Source of the DNA: Bactrocera neohumeralis
Taxonomy: Eukaryota > Arthropoda > Insecta > Diptera > Tephritidae
DNA: 64,000 nucleotides
Direction: 5' to 3'
Assembly: GCF_024586455.1 (NCBI RefSeq)
Contig: NC_065919.1
Location: forward strand, 23,164,839-23,228,838
The translations under genes were made by a program, and so were the position numbers. The first letter of the stretch is position 1, and every line of letters begins with the position of its first letter. Below are positions 1-11,819 of the stretch, piece after piece. The notes beneath the pieces were generated by a model. The model saw only the letters and a list, made by a program, of their open reading frames with translations. It made no database searches and was not told where the DNA came from.

Positions 1-1139
1 ACATCAAAGAGATCGTACATTTCTGAACATCCAAAATCCATGCTTCTCAATCAAAACGATTATTGGGTGGAATGGGAAGGAAAATGAAGGTGCAGACTTT
101 GTCAAACCGGCTCCAAATGCTCAAAATGTATGGTACATTTATGTTGCAACCCCCCAAAAAAGCTGTGTTTGCTTCAGGCTCAACTAATAATCTTGTGCCC
201 TCAAAATATGTTTAACCACGCCAACTTTTATTCTGACATGAAAGGCTTCACAAGCGGCTCATTTATTGGAACTGTCAATATCAGACCATTACAGCACATA
301 GTTGCCATATAAACTGAACGTTCAAAATTAAGTTCTTAAAAGAAAAACTTTTTTATTTCCGAAGGAAAAATTTATATTGTTTTTTCTTAAGTTAACGGCA
401 CAATATTCGAATCAATTTGGCTGCCATACAAGCCGACCGCTCAAAATAAAATTTTTCTGCGGAATGTTTTTTGTTTGTGAAGGGTATTATAGCTTCGTGC
501 AACCGAAATTAGCGTTTTTTTCTTCTTTTTATATATTTTTAATTTTTCCATAATATTCACTTAATTAGTTTCAAATAAATATTCATAACATTTCAAAACA
601 ATGATGCATAATTAATTAAACAATAAATAGCGCCAATATCCATTTGTTATGAAATTATAAAATTAATCCACAACAAATAAAAAATCTGCAAATTTTAAGC
701 GTATTATCTATGTACACGTGTTGCACGCGTGGAATATTAATGTATGCAGACGAATAACTGTCATTTGTGCATATTAAAAAGCGAAATTTTTGCTAAAACA
801 TTTTTTCGCATTCCACCTTTTCGAGAGCAATTTGGGTTGTCAACGTTTACATGTGTACACGTTAAGTTATACATGAAATTATAAATGCTTCTACATTTAC
901 ATATATAAATATACATACAAGTATGTATATATAAATGTGTTGTGTGTTTGTATAGATTCGTGTGCGAGACAAACGCGCGTGTTGTCTGGCAATTTTCCTC
1001 ATTAAGTATCTGTCATCGATAATCATATTTGCGGTTTGACTGTATTGTGTATTGTTGTTATTGTTTTTGTTTTACTGCCTGCCTAATATTGCTTATGTAT
1101 TGTTCTCATTTTCTGTACGCTTTCATTTTCGTGTCGTAG
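1..1139 (+). other. 3' part of an upstream intron of nAChR alpha1
   Basis: This is AT-rich non-coding DNA ending in the acceptor of the 1140 exon. No upstream receptor exon was recognised, so the intron continues beyond the window. It holds a dispersed-repeat fragment (about 225-510) and a small perfect palindrome (909-930, ten-base arms around AA). The short open frame at 130-312 has no family resemblance and is likely chance. Confidence 0.7.
225..510 (+). repeat. Dispersed repeat fragment, family D (tail of element)
   Basis: This contains decayed units of the form 'ctgccatacaa ... ctgaacg-tcaaaat' and ends with 'gaagggtattatagcttc' followed by 'gtgcaaccgaa'. That ending is the same as the ends at about 2955 and 63870. 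It is one of several copies of a dispersed non-coding repeat in this window. Confidence 0.6.
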
Positions 1140-1249
1140 GAATGGAATGACTACAAATTAAAATGGAATCCTGATGATTATGGCGGTGTGGATACATTGC
1201 ACGTGCCATCCGAACACATTTGGCTGCCGGATATTGTGCTGTATAATAA
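1140..1249 (+). CDS. nAChRalpha1: nAChR alpha1 exon: extracellular domain, loop A
   Basis: This 110-bp internal exon encodes EWNDYKLKWNPDDYGG followed by VDTLHVPSEHIWLPDIVLYN. The acceptor is cgtag ending at 1139 and the donor is gtgagtat at 1250. The exon opens in phase 0 and ends two bases into an Asn codon (AA|C). That codon is completed by the exon at 32045. The segment belongs to the extracellular agonist-binding domain. WLPDIVLYNN is the loop A signature, and its Tyr (codon 1242-1244) is the conserved aromatic residue lining the acetylcholine site on alpha subunits. No in-frame stop occurs. A short open frame beginning at 1174 in another frame is only a shadow of this exon and its intron. 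Confidence 0.95.
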
Positions 1250-1734
1250 GTGAGTATATTGATATCTTTATATATATACATATATTTATCGATAGAAAAA
1301 TAGCTTGTTATAATATTATATTCGGAATATGTATTTTTGTATATAATTTGGTCTTATGATTCTAGTATTTTATATTGGAATACTAAATGTATATTTTTAA
1401 ATAAAAAGTTTAACCATAAATCACGCTTGATATGTAAATATAAATACTCTATCTAACTTATTAATAAGCCAATTAGATATTTGATCGCTCTTCACATCAT
1501 CAAATCTGATCATATGATGTAGTTTTTTAAATGATACAAATGTTTAAAAACTGCATAACTTCACATCTTATAACATTATAATGCAGCACAGCACAATACC
1601 GTGGATGATAACATCTCATATATGATCAAACGGCATCCCATCACAACGTATATGCGTTTATATGATATACAAAATTCTTACTATTTTGCTCATAATGCCT
1701 TCAATTAACTAATTCCGTTTTCCCCGGAGCAGTC
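1250..1734 (+). other. Intron, AT-rich, nothing recognised
   Basis: This is the first part of the 30.8-kb intron. I see only AT-rich sequence with short catat/tatac motifs, and no coding signal or repeat boundary. Confidence 0.6.
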
Positions 1735-2365
1735 GTTTGAGTTTGCTGCATAGCCATAAGCCACACGGAGCTAACTCCAGCGAATAGCGTGTTTACAGCA
1801 CGATATTGGCTGCAAATTTGGCGAAAAACTAACGAAGAATCAATGCAGTATGCAACGGTACATCATCGTGGTGTAAAAACCAAGAGTTGTCGGCCCATAA
1901 TTCCGGCCTCTTTTTGCGAATAGCCTCCCACAAGTGGCGCATACCACTCAAATAGTAATCCTTTGGCTTTTCGGAAGGAACTCAGAGTGCACCAGACCTC
2001 AACGATCTAACATAACCTTGATTTTTGACGTGGTTTTTTCGGCTTCGACTCACCTTTGCCACGATATTCGGCCGATTGATCGTCTGTTTCCGGGGTCGTA
2101 AGCATAGATCCAAGACTTATTGCCAGCAAGATTTCTGACTGTTATTCGTCGATTCTGAAGCACCAATTTCCTTATTTTATAGTCGTGTTTATCATCAGTT
2201 GATATGAATGACCATGCTGGACGTGGTTCGTCGTCAACGCGTTCTCGACCCTCTTTGAATAACCAGACAACCATTCATTACCAAAAGCCTTTTTTTAATA
2301 TTTTGAATGTTTAGATACCAGAAATATGATTCCGTACACAAAATTTCTTTTCACTCATCGTAAAA
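1735..2365 (-). pseudogene. Degenerate mariner transposase (DD34D type)
   Basis: Minus-strand conceptual translation begins MSEKKFCVR near 2359. It gives KEGRERVDDEPRPAWSFIST (the stretch before the catalytic core), then WIYAYDPGNRR, ESKPKKPRQKSR and, after frameshifts, WFLHHDDVPLHTA and LAPCGLWL. These line up in order with mariner motifs: the N-terminal HTH, GDExWxYxYDPExK, HHDNAPxHT and SPDLAPCDFxLF. Several stops and frameshifts make it non-functional. It is much shorter than an intact mariner of about 1.3 kb, so it is internally deleted. No inverted repeats were found. Confidence 0.8.
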
Positions 2366-2639
2366 ATCGCCGAATACACTTTATGTGCTTAATAAAGACA
2401 ATCGTATACTAAACACTAATAATTGTTTTGCTGTGAAGTTTATCACAGTTATCACTGACAATCATATCAATCAAGAAAAAAATATGTTTCGATGAATGGG
2501 TTTAACCTCGTAATTTAAATTAAAAAGTATTACTATTTTTCGCCCACAGCAGTATGCCTAGAAGGAAGCGTCGGACATCCTATAAAATATAAATTTATTG
2601 AGATATGAATCTGAAATTTTGCACACACTCTTTTCTTTT

Positions 2640-2965
2640 CAAGAAGCTGCTTAGCGCATTACTATAGCATATACATAGTTCTCATACAGAGTGAACGATC
2701 AGAATTAAAGGCTCATATGAAAAACCTTATCATTTGATGAGATATACAAGTATACAAGAATTTTTAGTTTAAAAATATAGTCTAAAGCAACTCGAAGACA
2801 TTGCGAAGAAAGTTTTCAGATCGTGTCACTGTATACATATACAATATGTAGTTGCCCCACAAACTGGCCGATCAAAATCAGGTTATTGTAAAAAAAATTG
2901 AACCTATGAAGGGTATTACTGCTTCGGTGCAGCTGAAGCTCGTTTCCTCTTGCACTGAAGACATT
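2640..2965 (+). repeat. Dispersed repeat fragment, family D
   Basis: This shows the family units 'agcatatacatagttctcatacagagtgaacgatcagaat' and 'gtagttgccccacaaactgg-cgatcaaaatcagg', and the terminal 'gaagggtattactgcttcggtgcagctgaag'. Orientation matches the copies at 225 and 63380. Confidence 0.6.
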
Positions 2966-5690
2966 TTATCACATCATTACAAAGTATCATGTGATATTCC
3001 AAACACATCGCAACATGCATCATCATTCATTCATTCCAAATTAAATCAAATCAAAGCGGATCATAATAACATTTTAAATCACATAGCATTTTATCACACT
3101 ACGATACTTGCATTATATCGCGTCATATACACATCAGACGCCTTCGATTCGCCACTTTTCTGGTCGCTATTTTTAACATCTGCACTTTTCTTCAAAAGTT
3201 TCCTCTGAAAGCGGCGAGTAAGTTAACTGCATTTGATGTTGATACCAAGCGATATTAAAATATTAAATTCGGCTCTCAAGAACCTCACCGAAAATATTTG
3301 GAACTTTCAAAAAGTAAATAAAAATGTGTAACCACGTGAACGTTTCTCATAGAAAAATTATTTAGAAAATATTTTCTTGCTATTTTGAATACAGTTTTGA
3401 TGTAACCTCGGAAAATTTGTAAATCATTCGTGAGCAGAATATGAAAGCATTAAATGATCCACTTAAATTAAACAAAGTAAGGAAGAAACTACTTGAACAA
3501 CTTCAACAGTTCTGCTACTTACAAGCACAACGATTGGTGTATTTAAGATGGGCCTCGAATCCTACCACGCAAATATTGTCCATCGAACACTGCCAATTGG
3601 TACTGAAAATGTCCGGTGTATGCAGTGTAGAATGGACACACCAACCACCTTAGTAGGGTTCGAGTCCGATTCAAAACCTCTGCCGTACTTTGGGTCCGAC
3701 AACTGGTTACAATGTAAATCCACTAAAGAATTCACACGCAAATGATCCTAACTGTTCGGCATTCCGACTAGTGGAAATCACACTGCTAACATCTAAATGT
3801 TCATCAGTTAGTTAATCCCCATACCACCGAGATCCCTTATGCCCGAGTACATCGGGAATTCTGCGAATTCCTCAGCCAGTCCTCTACCACAGCCCACAAA
3901 ACCAACCCGATTTATCAGATAGGTGCTTCTGATGTAAAAATGCCTTCTAGATAGAATCTGAAGTCTAGGCTGCCCTCCACAAACCCAACGACCCAATGTA
4001 CTCATAAGTCACTCGACACTAAAACACACACTGCCTGTGAATTCAATAAAGATGGAGTTTTGTCTTTACTTTTCCTCCGTTTCTACAACTGTTGTTTAAA
4101 AGCGTCTTTCAGATGAAATAATAAATCACTTAATCTAAAATCTTTTTTATATACTAAAATCATTTAGAATTTATTTTACATGTCACATTTAACAAAGTAA
4201 TACCAATTAACGCCCATTAGTTGCTTGAAAGACATGCTCACACTGCTCCACAGAATAAGAAAGTCGGTCGGTAATAAAAATTGTCTTAAATTTACTTAGC
4301 TCAAACGCATTATTAGCGTAATATCATGATAGTTGAATAAAAATGTGGAATTGAAAAAATAAAGTACCCAAAATAATTGAAGGGAGATTTTGTGCAATAT
4401 TATTAAACGACCCTGTAGGAAAAAAAATTGTTTAATGGAGATTTGACTTTCTTGCGCTAACCAGAGGCTTAATTATATTGTAAACATACCATAGCTCATT
4501 TTTAACTCCAGACATAATTTTTGTTTACTAATTCTCATAACAGAAAGTTTTGAAGAAATTGAAAATATTAAAAATAAATTAAAAATAAAATTTTTGTATA
4601 ACAAAAAATTCTCACATTTAAACGCATACATAACAATATTTGCTATAATGCTTTTTGGCTCAAACTAGATTATATTAATTTTCAGAGAGAGAAAGTGAGG
4701 ACCTAAAAGGTACCTACAAATATTTACCCTCCTCCTCAGTCAATTTCGCGCAATATTAAACAAAGTTAGAGTAAGCAGAAATTACACCACACTTAGCATG
4801 AGTATTTGTTTGGTGCACACATTCCGTTGAGCGCATAATCACAAGCGGCAGCAACATAATCATTAATTTAATACGCCTGATGGCGACCACCACAAGCCCA
4901 TTGGTGGCCACTAGTTGGTGTTATGCCATTGTTGGCCGGCCATTCTAAATGCTGATGAGTAAAATATTGGGCAAATAAAAGAGAACAAATACCGAGGCGT
5001 AAAATAAGAATTAAACGCAAAAGGCAAATTGTTTCGACACGAAGCTAATGCAAATTGGATTTGCCGGAATTTCGTACATAAATGCTGTTATATATGTGTG
5101 TAGACTCGAATTACAATTAAATATGTGATTTATATGTTTGCGCGATGACACTTCACTTAACACAAATATACTGAATGGTTAGGTATAGAAACTAATTTCC
5201 GCTTTCAATATCGGTTCATGGAAGAAAATTGCCTGTAAAGATTTCATCTAATGAATATTCCTTCCATTTTCTGTCTCACAACATAATTTGTGAGGTTGCA
5301 CTGCCAAATAAATTAATTACGTAATTTGATGTGATTGAATAAAAGAATGAGCTGAATTAAGCTGAGTTTCCAACGGCGGGTTCCCTCTTCTAAGAAAGGA
5401 CTAAATGCATGCAATTCAGTTCTTCCTTCAAGCATCCAAGATAGATGAATTTCAAATTCCAATTAATTAGATTTCTTATGTAATTGTTCAAATATTGATA
5501 AAGTAATGCATATGCATTCGATAAACTGAACTTGTGGCGGGTAATCGTTCAGTTATTATATTAGGATATGTCATTTTTTGGTGTATACTTGTATATATCA
5601 ATGTAAAATAAAATTTTCTTTTGATTTTTTTTATTTCTTATTTTCTTTAATCAATTTTATTATTTAATGAAAAACTGCACTTTAACAGAA
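2966..5690 (+). other. Intron, no gene recognised
   Basis: This is AT-rich intronic DNA. Small open frames at 2852-3208, 3441-3653 and 3808-4005 (minus) show no motif I know, and their composition does not differ from their surroundings. No transposon ends or RNA genes were recognised. Confidence 0.55.
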
Positions 5691-5694
5691 TTTA

Positions 5695-6045
5695 TTATAC
5701 CTTAATAATCATCTCTACATTCAAAATAAAAATGGATTTTCTTGCTCTTTTAGCCAATATCCATGATACTCTCCAAATACAAGTAGCCTCTTGATGTCTC
5801 CTGTGGTAGACATACTTGTACATAGTAAGTCCTGCAGGCTTGCAATCAAGAAACATAATGCTCTCTTTTCCAAGCACGATCTGCGGAGATGTTTTTGTAG
5901 CAACCTTTCCTGAGATTGACTGCTTGAAGCGTAATCGCCTGATAGGAACAAGTGGTCTTTCCTTAATGATGTCGACGACATCTAACAGTACGCCGACCAG
6001 ACTACAGGCGCAACCAACTACCGACACATACTGACTGTCATTCAC
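5695..6045 (-). other. Unidentified 116-codon open frame next to a LINE tail
   Basis: The frame is open for 116 codons on the minus strand. The protein has a hydrophobic start (YVSVVGCACSLVGVLLDVV) and no motif I recognise. It overlaps the upstream flank of a + strand LINE remnant, so it could be antisense to decayed retrotransposon sequence. I do not consider it a gene without expression evidence. Confidence 0.2.
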
Positions 6046-6064
6046 AGTAACGACATGAAAATCT

Positions 6065-6365
6065 TCACTGACTCCGTCTCAGTGAATGCCGTACTTGGCG
6101 TCAAACCAGTATCCATTGCAGACGAAGAGCTCAAGTTGATCCGATAATCTATAGTGACCCTTTAGATGCTTCGTTCTGGATAATGTAGCCGGGGAAACTC
6201 GTACTTATCCAGAATTCAAATATTTATTCTGCATGCAATGAGTCCCCGAATGACTCTAACCACTTCTTTGCATGCCTACTTCTCTGTGTCTTCAATCAGA
6301 ACCTTACCACCTTAGCAAGCATTAAATAACCGCTACAACAACATCAACCACAGCAACATCTACGA
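6065..6365 (+). pseudogene. 3' end of a Jockey-like LINE (ORF2 C-terminus)
   Basis: The + strand translation reads VLGVKPVSIADEELKLIR, then VTL, LRSG, CSRGNSYLSRIQ, and CNESPNDSNHFFAC. Stops interrupt it at several sites. This matches the Jockey-clade C-terminal block (ADEELxLPRxTRVTLAQLRSG, then LNSYLxRI, then the C-x2-C...H-x4-C zinc-knuckle-like motif). It is followed by 'ccgctacaacaacatcaacc', the CAA-rich tail such elements often have. Only this terminal block remains. This is a 5'-truncated dead copy. Confidence 0.75.
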
Positions 6366-6876
6366 AAAAATATGTCTGACGGTAAAGAAGACTCTTCTGC
6401 TTAACCTTTATTAAATATGAAATTGATTAATTAAAATGTTTTTGAAAAAACTGGCAGCTTCTCCAAAAAAAGTCGATTTTTGATTTTTTCAGAGCTGGAA
6501 AAGCGAGGAATTGTTATCAAATATCGTATTCTTTCGATCATACCTGAGAAATGTATCTAAAAGAGTGTTATAAAAATTTTAGTCAATCTATTCCGCCGTT
6601 GCGGAAAAGTTGTCTCTACCGCTGCTGAAAAAAGTGTTTCAGGAAAAGTGCGTTTAAAGTTGAGAGCCGCAGAGTATTCGCAACTATCTGCATATTCGAT
6701 ATACAAGTATGTACATATGTTAAACAAACGATCAGGGGGACAACAATTATAAACTCTCCATATTGGCGAAACGGAGGTAGGACAGAATACGGTCTAATGT
6801 TAACCATGTATGAAAACAGGTTGACTACTTTAAGGTGATAGTACCACGCCAAGTTTGGCGTTGTGATCCTCCTTAA

Positions 6877-7540
6877 GGGGCTATACCAGTGTGACACTTT
6901 CAAAAAAAAATTTTTTTTTGCTTTTTTCGATAGCTTATATATTCAAAAATATCCTGTGAAATCGGCGAGGTCGTATTTTAAATAGTTTTTGAATGGCAGC
7001 GTTCTAAATAGCGACCGCTCAGAGGTGCAAACATATATAAGTGAAACTTTAAACGCGTTTTTCTCGAAACGACATTTTTCAAATTTGCTGACATTATAAC
7101 TCAACGAGAAATTAACCGATCAACTTCAAATTAAAACTGGATATAGTTGAATACATTTTTATACAATAGACTACGATTTTTTGGAGTGGTTGAAAATTGT
7201 CAATTTGGCATTAAAAAAACAATTTTTTTCGTAAAAAAACGATTTTTTTTTAAAATGGCGCCATTTTCTTAATTTTTGATATTTTTCAAAGATTGTAGTC
7301 CATTGTATAGAAAATATATTTAAGTTTAATAAACATTTTGAATTTTTTTGTTTCAGCTACTCAATCGACCGGAATCATGCCAGCAGTTGAGGCACTTTTT
7401 TTCAATATTTTTGTAAAATTTTTTTTTTTTTAATATAGCTAAAAATATACTTTATTACGTCGAAACATTCAATCTCGTACTTTAAAAAAAAAAATCACGA
7501 AAATCGCCTAATTTTTCATGCGTCACACTGGTATAGCCCC
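6877..7540. mobile_element. TTAA-flanked MITE, 664 bp
   Basis: The ends are near-perfect inverted repeats: GGGGCTATACCAGTGTGAC at the left and its reverse complement at the right. Each is directly bordered by TTAA (6873-6876 and 7541-7544). The flanking palindrome CCTTAAGG extends the symmetry. The interior is A/T-rich with long T and A runs and has no transposase frame. TTAA target duplication is the habit of piggyBac-superfamily transposons, so this is best viewed as a non-autonomous piggyBac-like element. The superfamily assignment is an inference from the target site only. Confidence 0.85.
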
Positions 7541-7899
7541 TTAAGGTTTGACTATTTATTGATAAAAGTTTAGGCAGATGCTCGGCACAACCTCTTTCTC
7601 TCTCAAGATCTAGGGCTACACACCATTCTGCTGCTAAACATATGACTACGTTGTACAGACTTAGGCATAAGACAGCTTTTTATGCTGCCGGATCGCCCAA
7701 TACATGGTAAGCAGAGGCTTTTGCTTTTTGGTCTTAGATTTTTAATAGCAAATCGAAAATATTTCACTCTCATAATACTTATAAATTTAAGATATGCAAA
7801 ACAAATTTTATGAGACAACTAGCTGACCCCGCAGCCGTTGCCCTGCGTGAAATTATGGGTTTTGAAATGAAAAAAAGTTGAAATTATATTCTGTCGAAA

Positions 7900-8360
7900 A
7901 TGATTTATTTACGATTTTTCTACATTTTTTTTATGTGGCGCAACTTAATAAACATAATTTTTTGATTTCTGCTCTGGTGCGTAAATAAATAGAGAAAATG
8001 GCTTTCCAACTCGTCAACACACCACATATATCTGGCCGTGTGAAAAACATAGCATTTCCCGTTGATTGTCAACGCAAAGGCAATTTTCCCAGGAAATTGA
8101 ACACGTTTGAACTGAAATGACTGTCCTCATGTATTCGATAACTGCGTCACAATCAGTCGGGTTCCATTACACAGTTTTGGCGCATGAAGATTGTGAAACA
8201 TAATAATGGCAGATCCAACTTTAAGACGCAAATGATGCTGGGGCAGGCTTGGTATGGTACTTGGAAATTCCACTGTATAATTTACGGTTTCGTCTTCCTT
8301 GTCAAGACGATCGATCGATTTATATGAGCGCAAACTTCCCGGAATTTGACTTTGAATCTT
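7900..8360 (-). pseudogene. Helitron Pif1-like helicase C-terminal remnant
   Basis: An open frame at 8127-8333 reads FPSTIPSLPQHHLRLKVGSA, IIMFHNLHAPKLCNGTRLIV and TQL. This is the end of the Pif1-family helicase domain (P-hhLxLKxGxxxMLLRNLxxxxGLCNGTRL). After frameshifts it continues QFPGKIAFALTING and ALxxxGQIYVV, matching the last helicase motifs (FPvxLAFAmTINKSQG, QLYVALSR). In the intact Helitron this domain unwinds DNA behind Rep. Here the ATPase motifs upstream are missing. Confidence 0.82.
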
Positions 8361-8849
8361 CCAGTTTAAGTCATTAACTTCGGTATTTTTGCGCGTTCAC
8401 TTAAGCAATCGCAGTTACGATAATTTGGCCAATGTTCGGATAAACATTCGTGATGAGTTCATCTTCCGTTGAAGTGAATTGACAAAAGGGAGGTGAAATT
8501 GATATCAAACCACTGGAATATCAACCAAAGTTTGCCCATTTCCAATTTTTAGCGAATACAATGTAAAATGTCATCGGCAATGTCATTTTTTCGTATCCCA
8601 TAATTAACGCGAATTTAAAGGCTGATAACAATAACTATAGCATTGTCCTTCGTCTGTTTCCAGTGATTATAGATGTTCTCCAGCAAATGCTTGCTGGTAT
8701 GCTTATCAAAATGTTGCACACACTGTACCATTCACAATACGCGATGACTTAAATGAAGTTGAACCGCGAGACGCAAAACAGTCGGAAAACTTTCATGAAT
8801 TTCAAAAGTAAATATCCTACAGAGCGCTTTATTGCAGTTCACATATCGA

Positions 8850-9480
8850 CCCATTTGATACTGGTGATCTCATATCGTTCAATCCAATCCGCTATATTGC
8901 TTTCTTTGGTGATACTTGCAAAAGTATTTGATCGATTACACTATATGCAACATTGACATGAGTTTTGAATGTGAATTAAACAAAAGGGGCGAATATGGTA
9001 CGTGTTGTCAACTTCGATGGTTGTTAACGTCGATATTCACGCCTCTAAATGCTAAATGTTCTGCCATTGTCGTCTGGTGAGTGACGCCGATACAATTAAT
9101 ATCCATCATTTCACATTCCCGTTTCCGAAAGAAAAGCACATGAGTAGTGTTTCGTGCATTTATTGTCAAACATACAAACCAAAGTGGGATTGTAAGGTTC
9201 GCAAGGTCCTTGAATCAATTTTCACCACTTCGTTTAATTCTGGATCTATCTCTGAATCAGGAATTTCCGCTGAAATGATTTCATCAATTTGATCTGGAGT
9301 AATCACCATCCGCATCCAAAGAAGAATGTGTGCGTGCGGCAAACCTCTTTTTTGCTACTCATCAGAATACATTCAGCATCTAACAGCACCATCCGTATAT
9401 ACCATAGGTTGCTTCAAGATAAAGACCATCAAACATTGCAGCTATTGTTTAAAAAGTCGTGCTGTGATATCGTTAGCTGA
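8850..9480 (-). pseudogene. Helitron Rep-domain remnant
   Basis: Minus-strand translation gives KRGLPHAHILLWMRMVI, TPDQIDEIISAEIPDSEIDP and ELNEVV. This is the highly conserved Helitron Rep segment carrying the HxH metal-binding pair (PHAHIL). Upstream of it is an IT...LFKQQLQCLM-type stretch typical of the linker. Stops and frameshifts lie on both sides. The Rep protein nicks and joins DNA during rolling-circle transposition; this copy cannot encode it. Confidence 0.85.
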
Positions 9481-10099
9481 TTGACCGCGATCCATAATTC
9501 CGCACTCATGTCAACGCATTTTGGGAGAACTTCTTGCCTTTCTTTGGGCTGCCATACGTTGATGGCAAAAAGAACGCCGACCAATATTAGCGCCACCTCT
9601 TCGTGGCTTCGTAACAAATTTCAATCTGTAATTGATCACATCGTCTCAAACATACATAAAGTTTTCACTGAATAATTTTCAATAATTTTTCCTTGGGATA
9701 GCCGGAATAAAAAAGTAAGCGACCGCAATTGAATGATTCAAATAATTTACAAATCAAAATATTGAAAAACAAAACAAACAAAAAATAAAAAATGTGTATG
9801 GAAAATGTTACTTTTTGAATTGTCCAATTTTCCGACTTCTCCTTTCAAAAAGTTTTGATCCACTACAAACAACCTTTAAAAATTTCATTAAGATTGGTTC
9901 AACCGTTCTCTTAGTGTTACTAACAAACAAACATTCATATGTACATATTTATTGTAACGTTTGCGTAAATTTTTCTCGCCGTAAAAACCATCCTTGATCT
10001 TCAACAAACATTTAAGAAAAAGAATTGGCCAAATTGGTCCAGGCGTTATTGAGTTATGCGCGTACATACATTTTTGGTATTCATTTTTATTTATATAGA

Positions 10100-11459
10100 T
10101 AATTATAACTAGAGATAAAGCATCATTTAGCACTCTAAACTCCACTTTATCTAATGGGCCCCAACATTTCTTGAAATAACGGCGGATTTTACGAAAGCGG
10201 CATGCAAATTCAGCACAGCAAACGCCCCAAAGCTGGCATAATTCTAACCTATAATCATCATCATAGTGTGAGCGTTTATTTAACACCCAAAACGCTCACA
10301 CCAGCTGCCAACCAAGAAACATTTACCAGCTCCGAAGTCTTTCATTTTCACAATTTTTAGAGTGGCAGTAGTCTGCCAGCAATAAAGAAAGTAAAATTTA
10401 ATGTAGACAACATTCAGAATGACCAGCACCAACAAAGCGACCACACCCACATTATGCCTGCTGTAAGCTTGAAGCATATAGCTGTTTACATATAGATGTT
10501 TGAGTGTGTGCGTGTGTGCGCAACTGCACGTGCACATTGTGCAAGGCGTGGTCGCTGCCACACTTTCGGATTTAATATGATAATTGAGGGATTTTTGCCG
10601 CAACGTTGTCGAGCTGCGGAGCCGTGGAAAGGACATTTAGCATGACATACCCTTCTCCAACGCAGATTTTACTTAATTCTTTCTGCTACTTTTTTGCTTT
10701 TTGTTTTTGGTCGCACTCGATTTGCATATTACTTAGTGCTACGCATCGTAAAGCTTTGAGCTGATGAAGAGAACTGTACCAACTGTAAACGGTTGTAGTT
10801 GTTGTAGCTTTTATAGAAAAAACGTGCTGATCCTTCCGTTCACTGCCACAGCATACAGCTGTTGGCTCTGCTTCGCCTTTTGTGCGTATAATTGAATTTG
10901 GCGAAGCATTAAATATACTTTATGCTTTTAAAATTTGCAAATAAAATGTGAGCAGCCGAAATTTGTTGTTGGCGAGTGTTTAAGTGCAGCGCAGGCAAGT
11001 GCTGGTACGTGAGAGTGGAAGATGTTATAGCATTATATTTTCCAATTATATTTACATATATATTTTAAGATTACATATTTATGTTTGTTTTTCTATCGTA
11101 ACTAATAGCACTTATTAATATTGGATCTAGCGCATCAAAGGCACAACCTTAAATTTGCAAAATGTTTGCATATAAAATATTTACTGTCCACTTTAGGTGG
11201 CGTTTCTTAGATTTTATGATATTATGAACATTTTTCTCATTCATAATTTTGAGAAGTACTGTAAAACGCCATTTTAGGCAACTTTTATAATATCAAAAAA
11301 GGTAAAATCACATTTTACCTCAAAAAATGTTATTAAGATCCTTTGATACAGAAAGCATTTTAGAAGAATGATATGCCAAGCGAGAAATAATTTTAATTTT
11401 TAGATAAAATTTTATTTGTATTTTTAAATTTAATATAAAATAATTAAAAACCTTAACAA
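10100..11459 (+). other. Intron, nothing recognised
   Basis: AT-rich intron. The short minus-strand frame at 10280-10636 contains a GT-rich stretch on the + strand and no known motif. No repeat ends were seen. Confidence 0.55.
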
Positions 11460-11745
11460 CCGTGCACCAAGTCAATAATACCCTTCACGCATACAAAAGA
11501 TTCAACTAGATTTTGATCGGCCTGTTTGTATGGCAGCTATATGCTATAGTGACTCGATCTGAACAATTTCTTCCGAGACTATAGCATTCACTTGTAAAAT
11601 AATCCATGCCTAATTGGGTGGAGATATCTCGTCAAATGAAAAAGTTTGCCATACAAAGACTTGATTCCCAGCGTTTAGTTTGTATGGCAGCTATATGCTA
11701 CAGTGTTCCGATATCGGCAAAACCGATATGTCAGCTTCTTGAGGA
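11460..11745 (-). repeat. Dispersed repeat, family D, two units
   Basis: Two units carry the family core TTTGTATGGCAGCTATATGC, at about 11526 and 11680, roughly 155 bp apart. Each is preceded by a 'tcgg/cagcgttta' motif and separated by 'gatatctcgtcaaatgaaaa'. Orientation is opposite to the copy at the end of the window. Confidence 0.75.
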
Positions 11746-11819
11746 GAAATAAATATTTATCAGCACTTACTAAATGTATACATACTTGTACATAAGTCTA
11801 TATACGTATATTCACTATC

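Larger units (their letters stand above)
7819..10099 (-). mobile_element. Helitron, 2.3 kb, defective, both ends intact
   Basis: The element runs on the minus strand. Its 5' end is TCTATATAAATAAAAATG (starting at 10099), preceded by host A. Its 3' end is GGGGTCAGCTAG, ending at 7819 and followed by host T, with a short GC-rich hairpin (CGCAG-loop-CTGCG) just inside. This is the A|TC...CTAG|T signature of Helitron rolling-circle transposons. Inside, in order, are remnants of the Rep replication-initiator region (about 8900-9450) and the Pif1-like helicase C-terminus (about 7900-8360). Intact autonomous Helitrons are several kb longer, so large internal deletions plus many stops make this copy non-autonomous. 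Confidence 0.9.

Noticed and set aside
909..930. Perfect 10-bp palindrome with AA loop (atatacatac...gtatgtatat)
   Set aside because: AT-rich and short; expected by chance in this composition.
5695..6045. 116-codon minus-strand frame as a possible small membrane protein gene
   Set aside because: No family resemblance, and adjacent to a decayed LINE. Kept only as a low-confidence note in the features.
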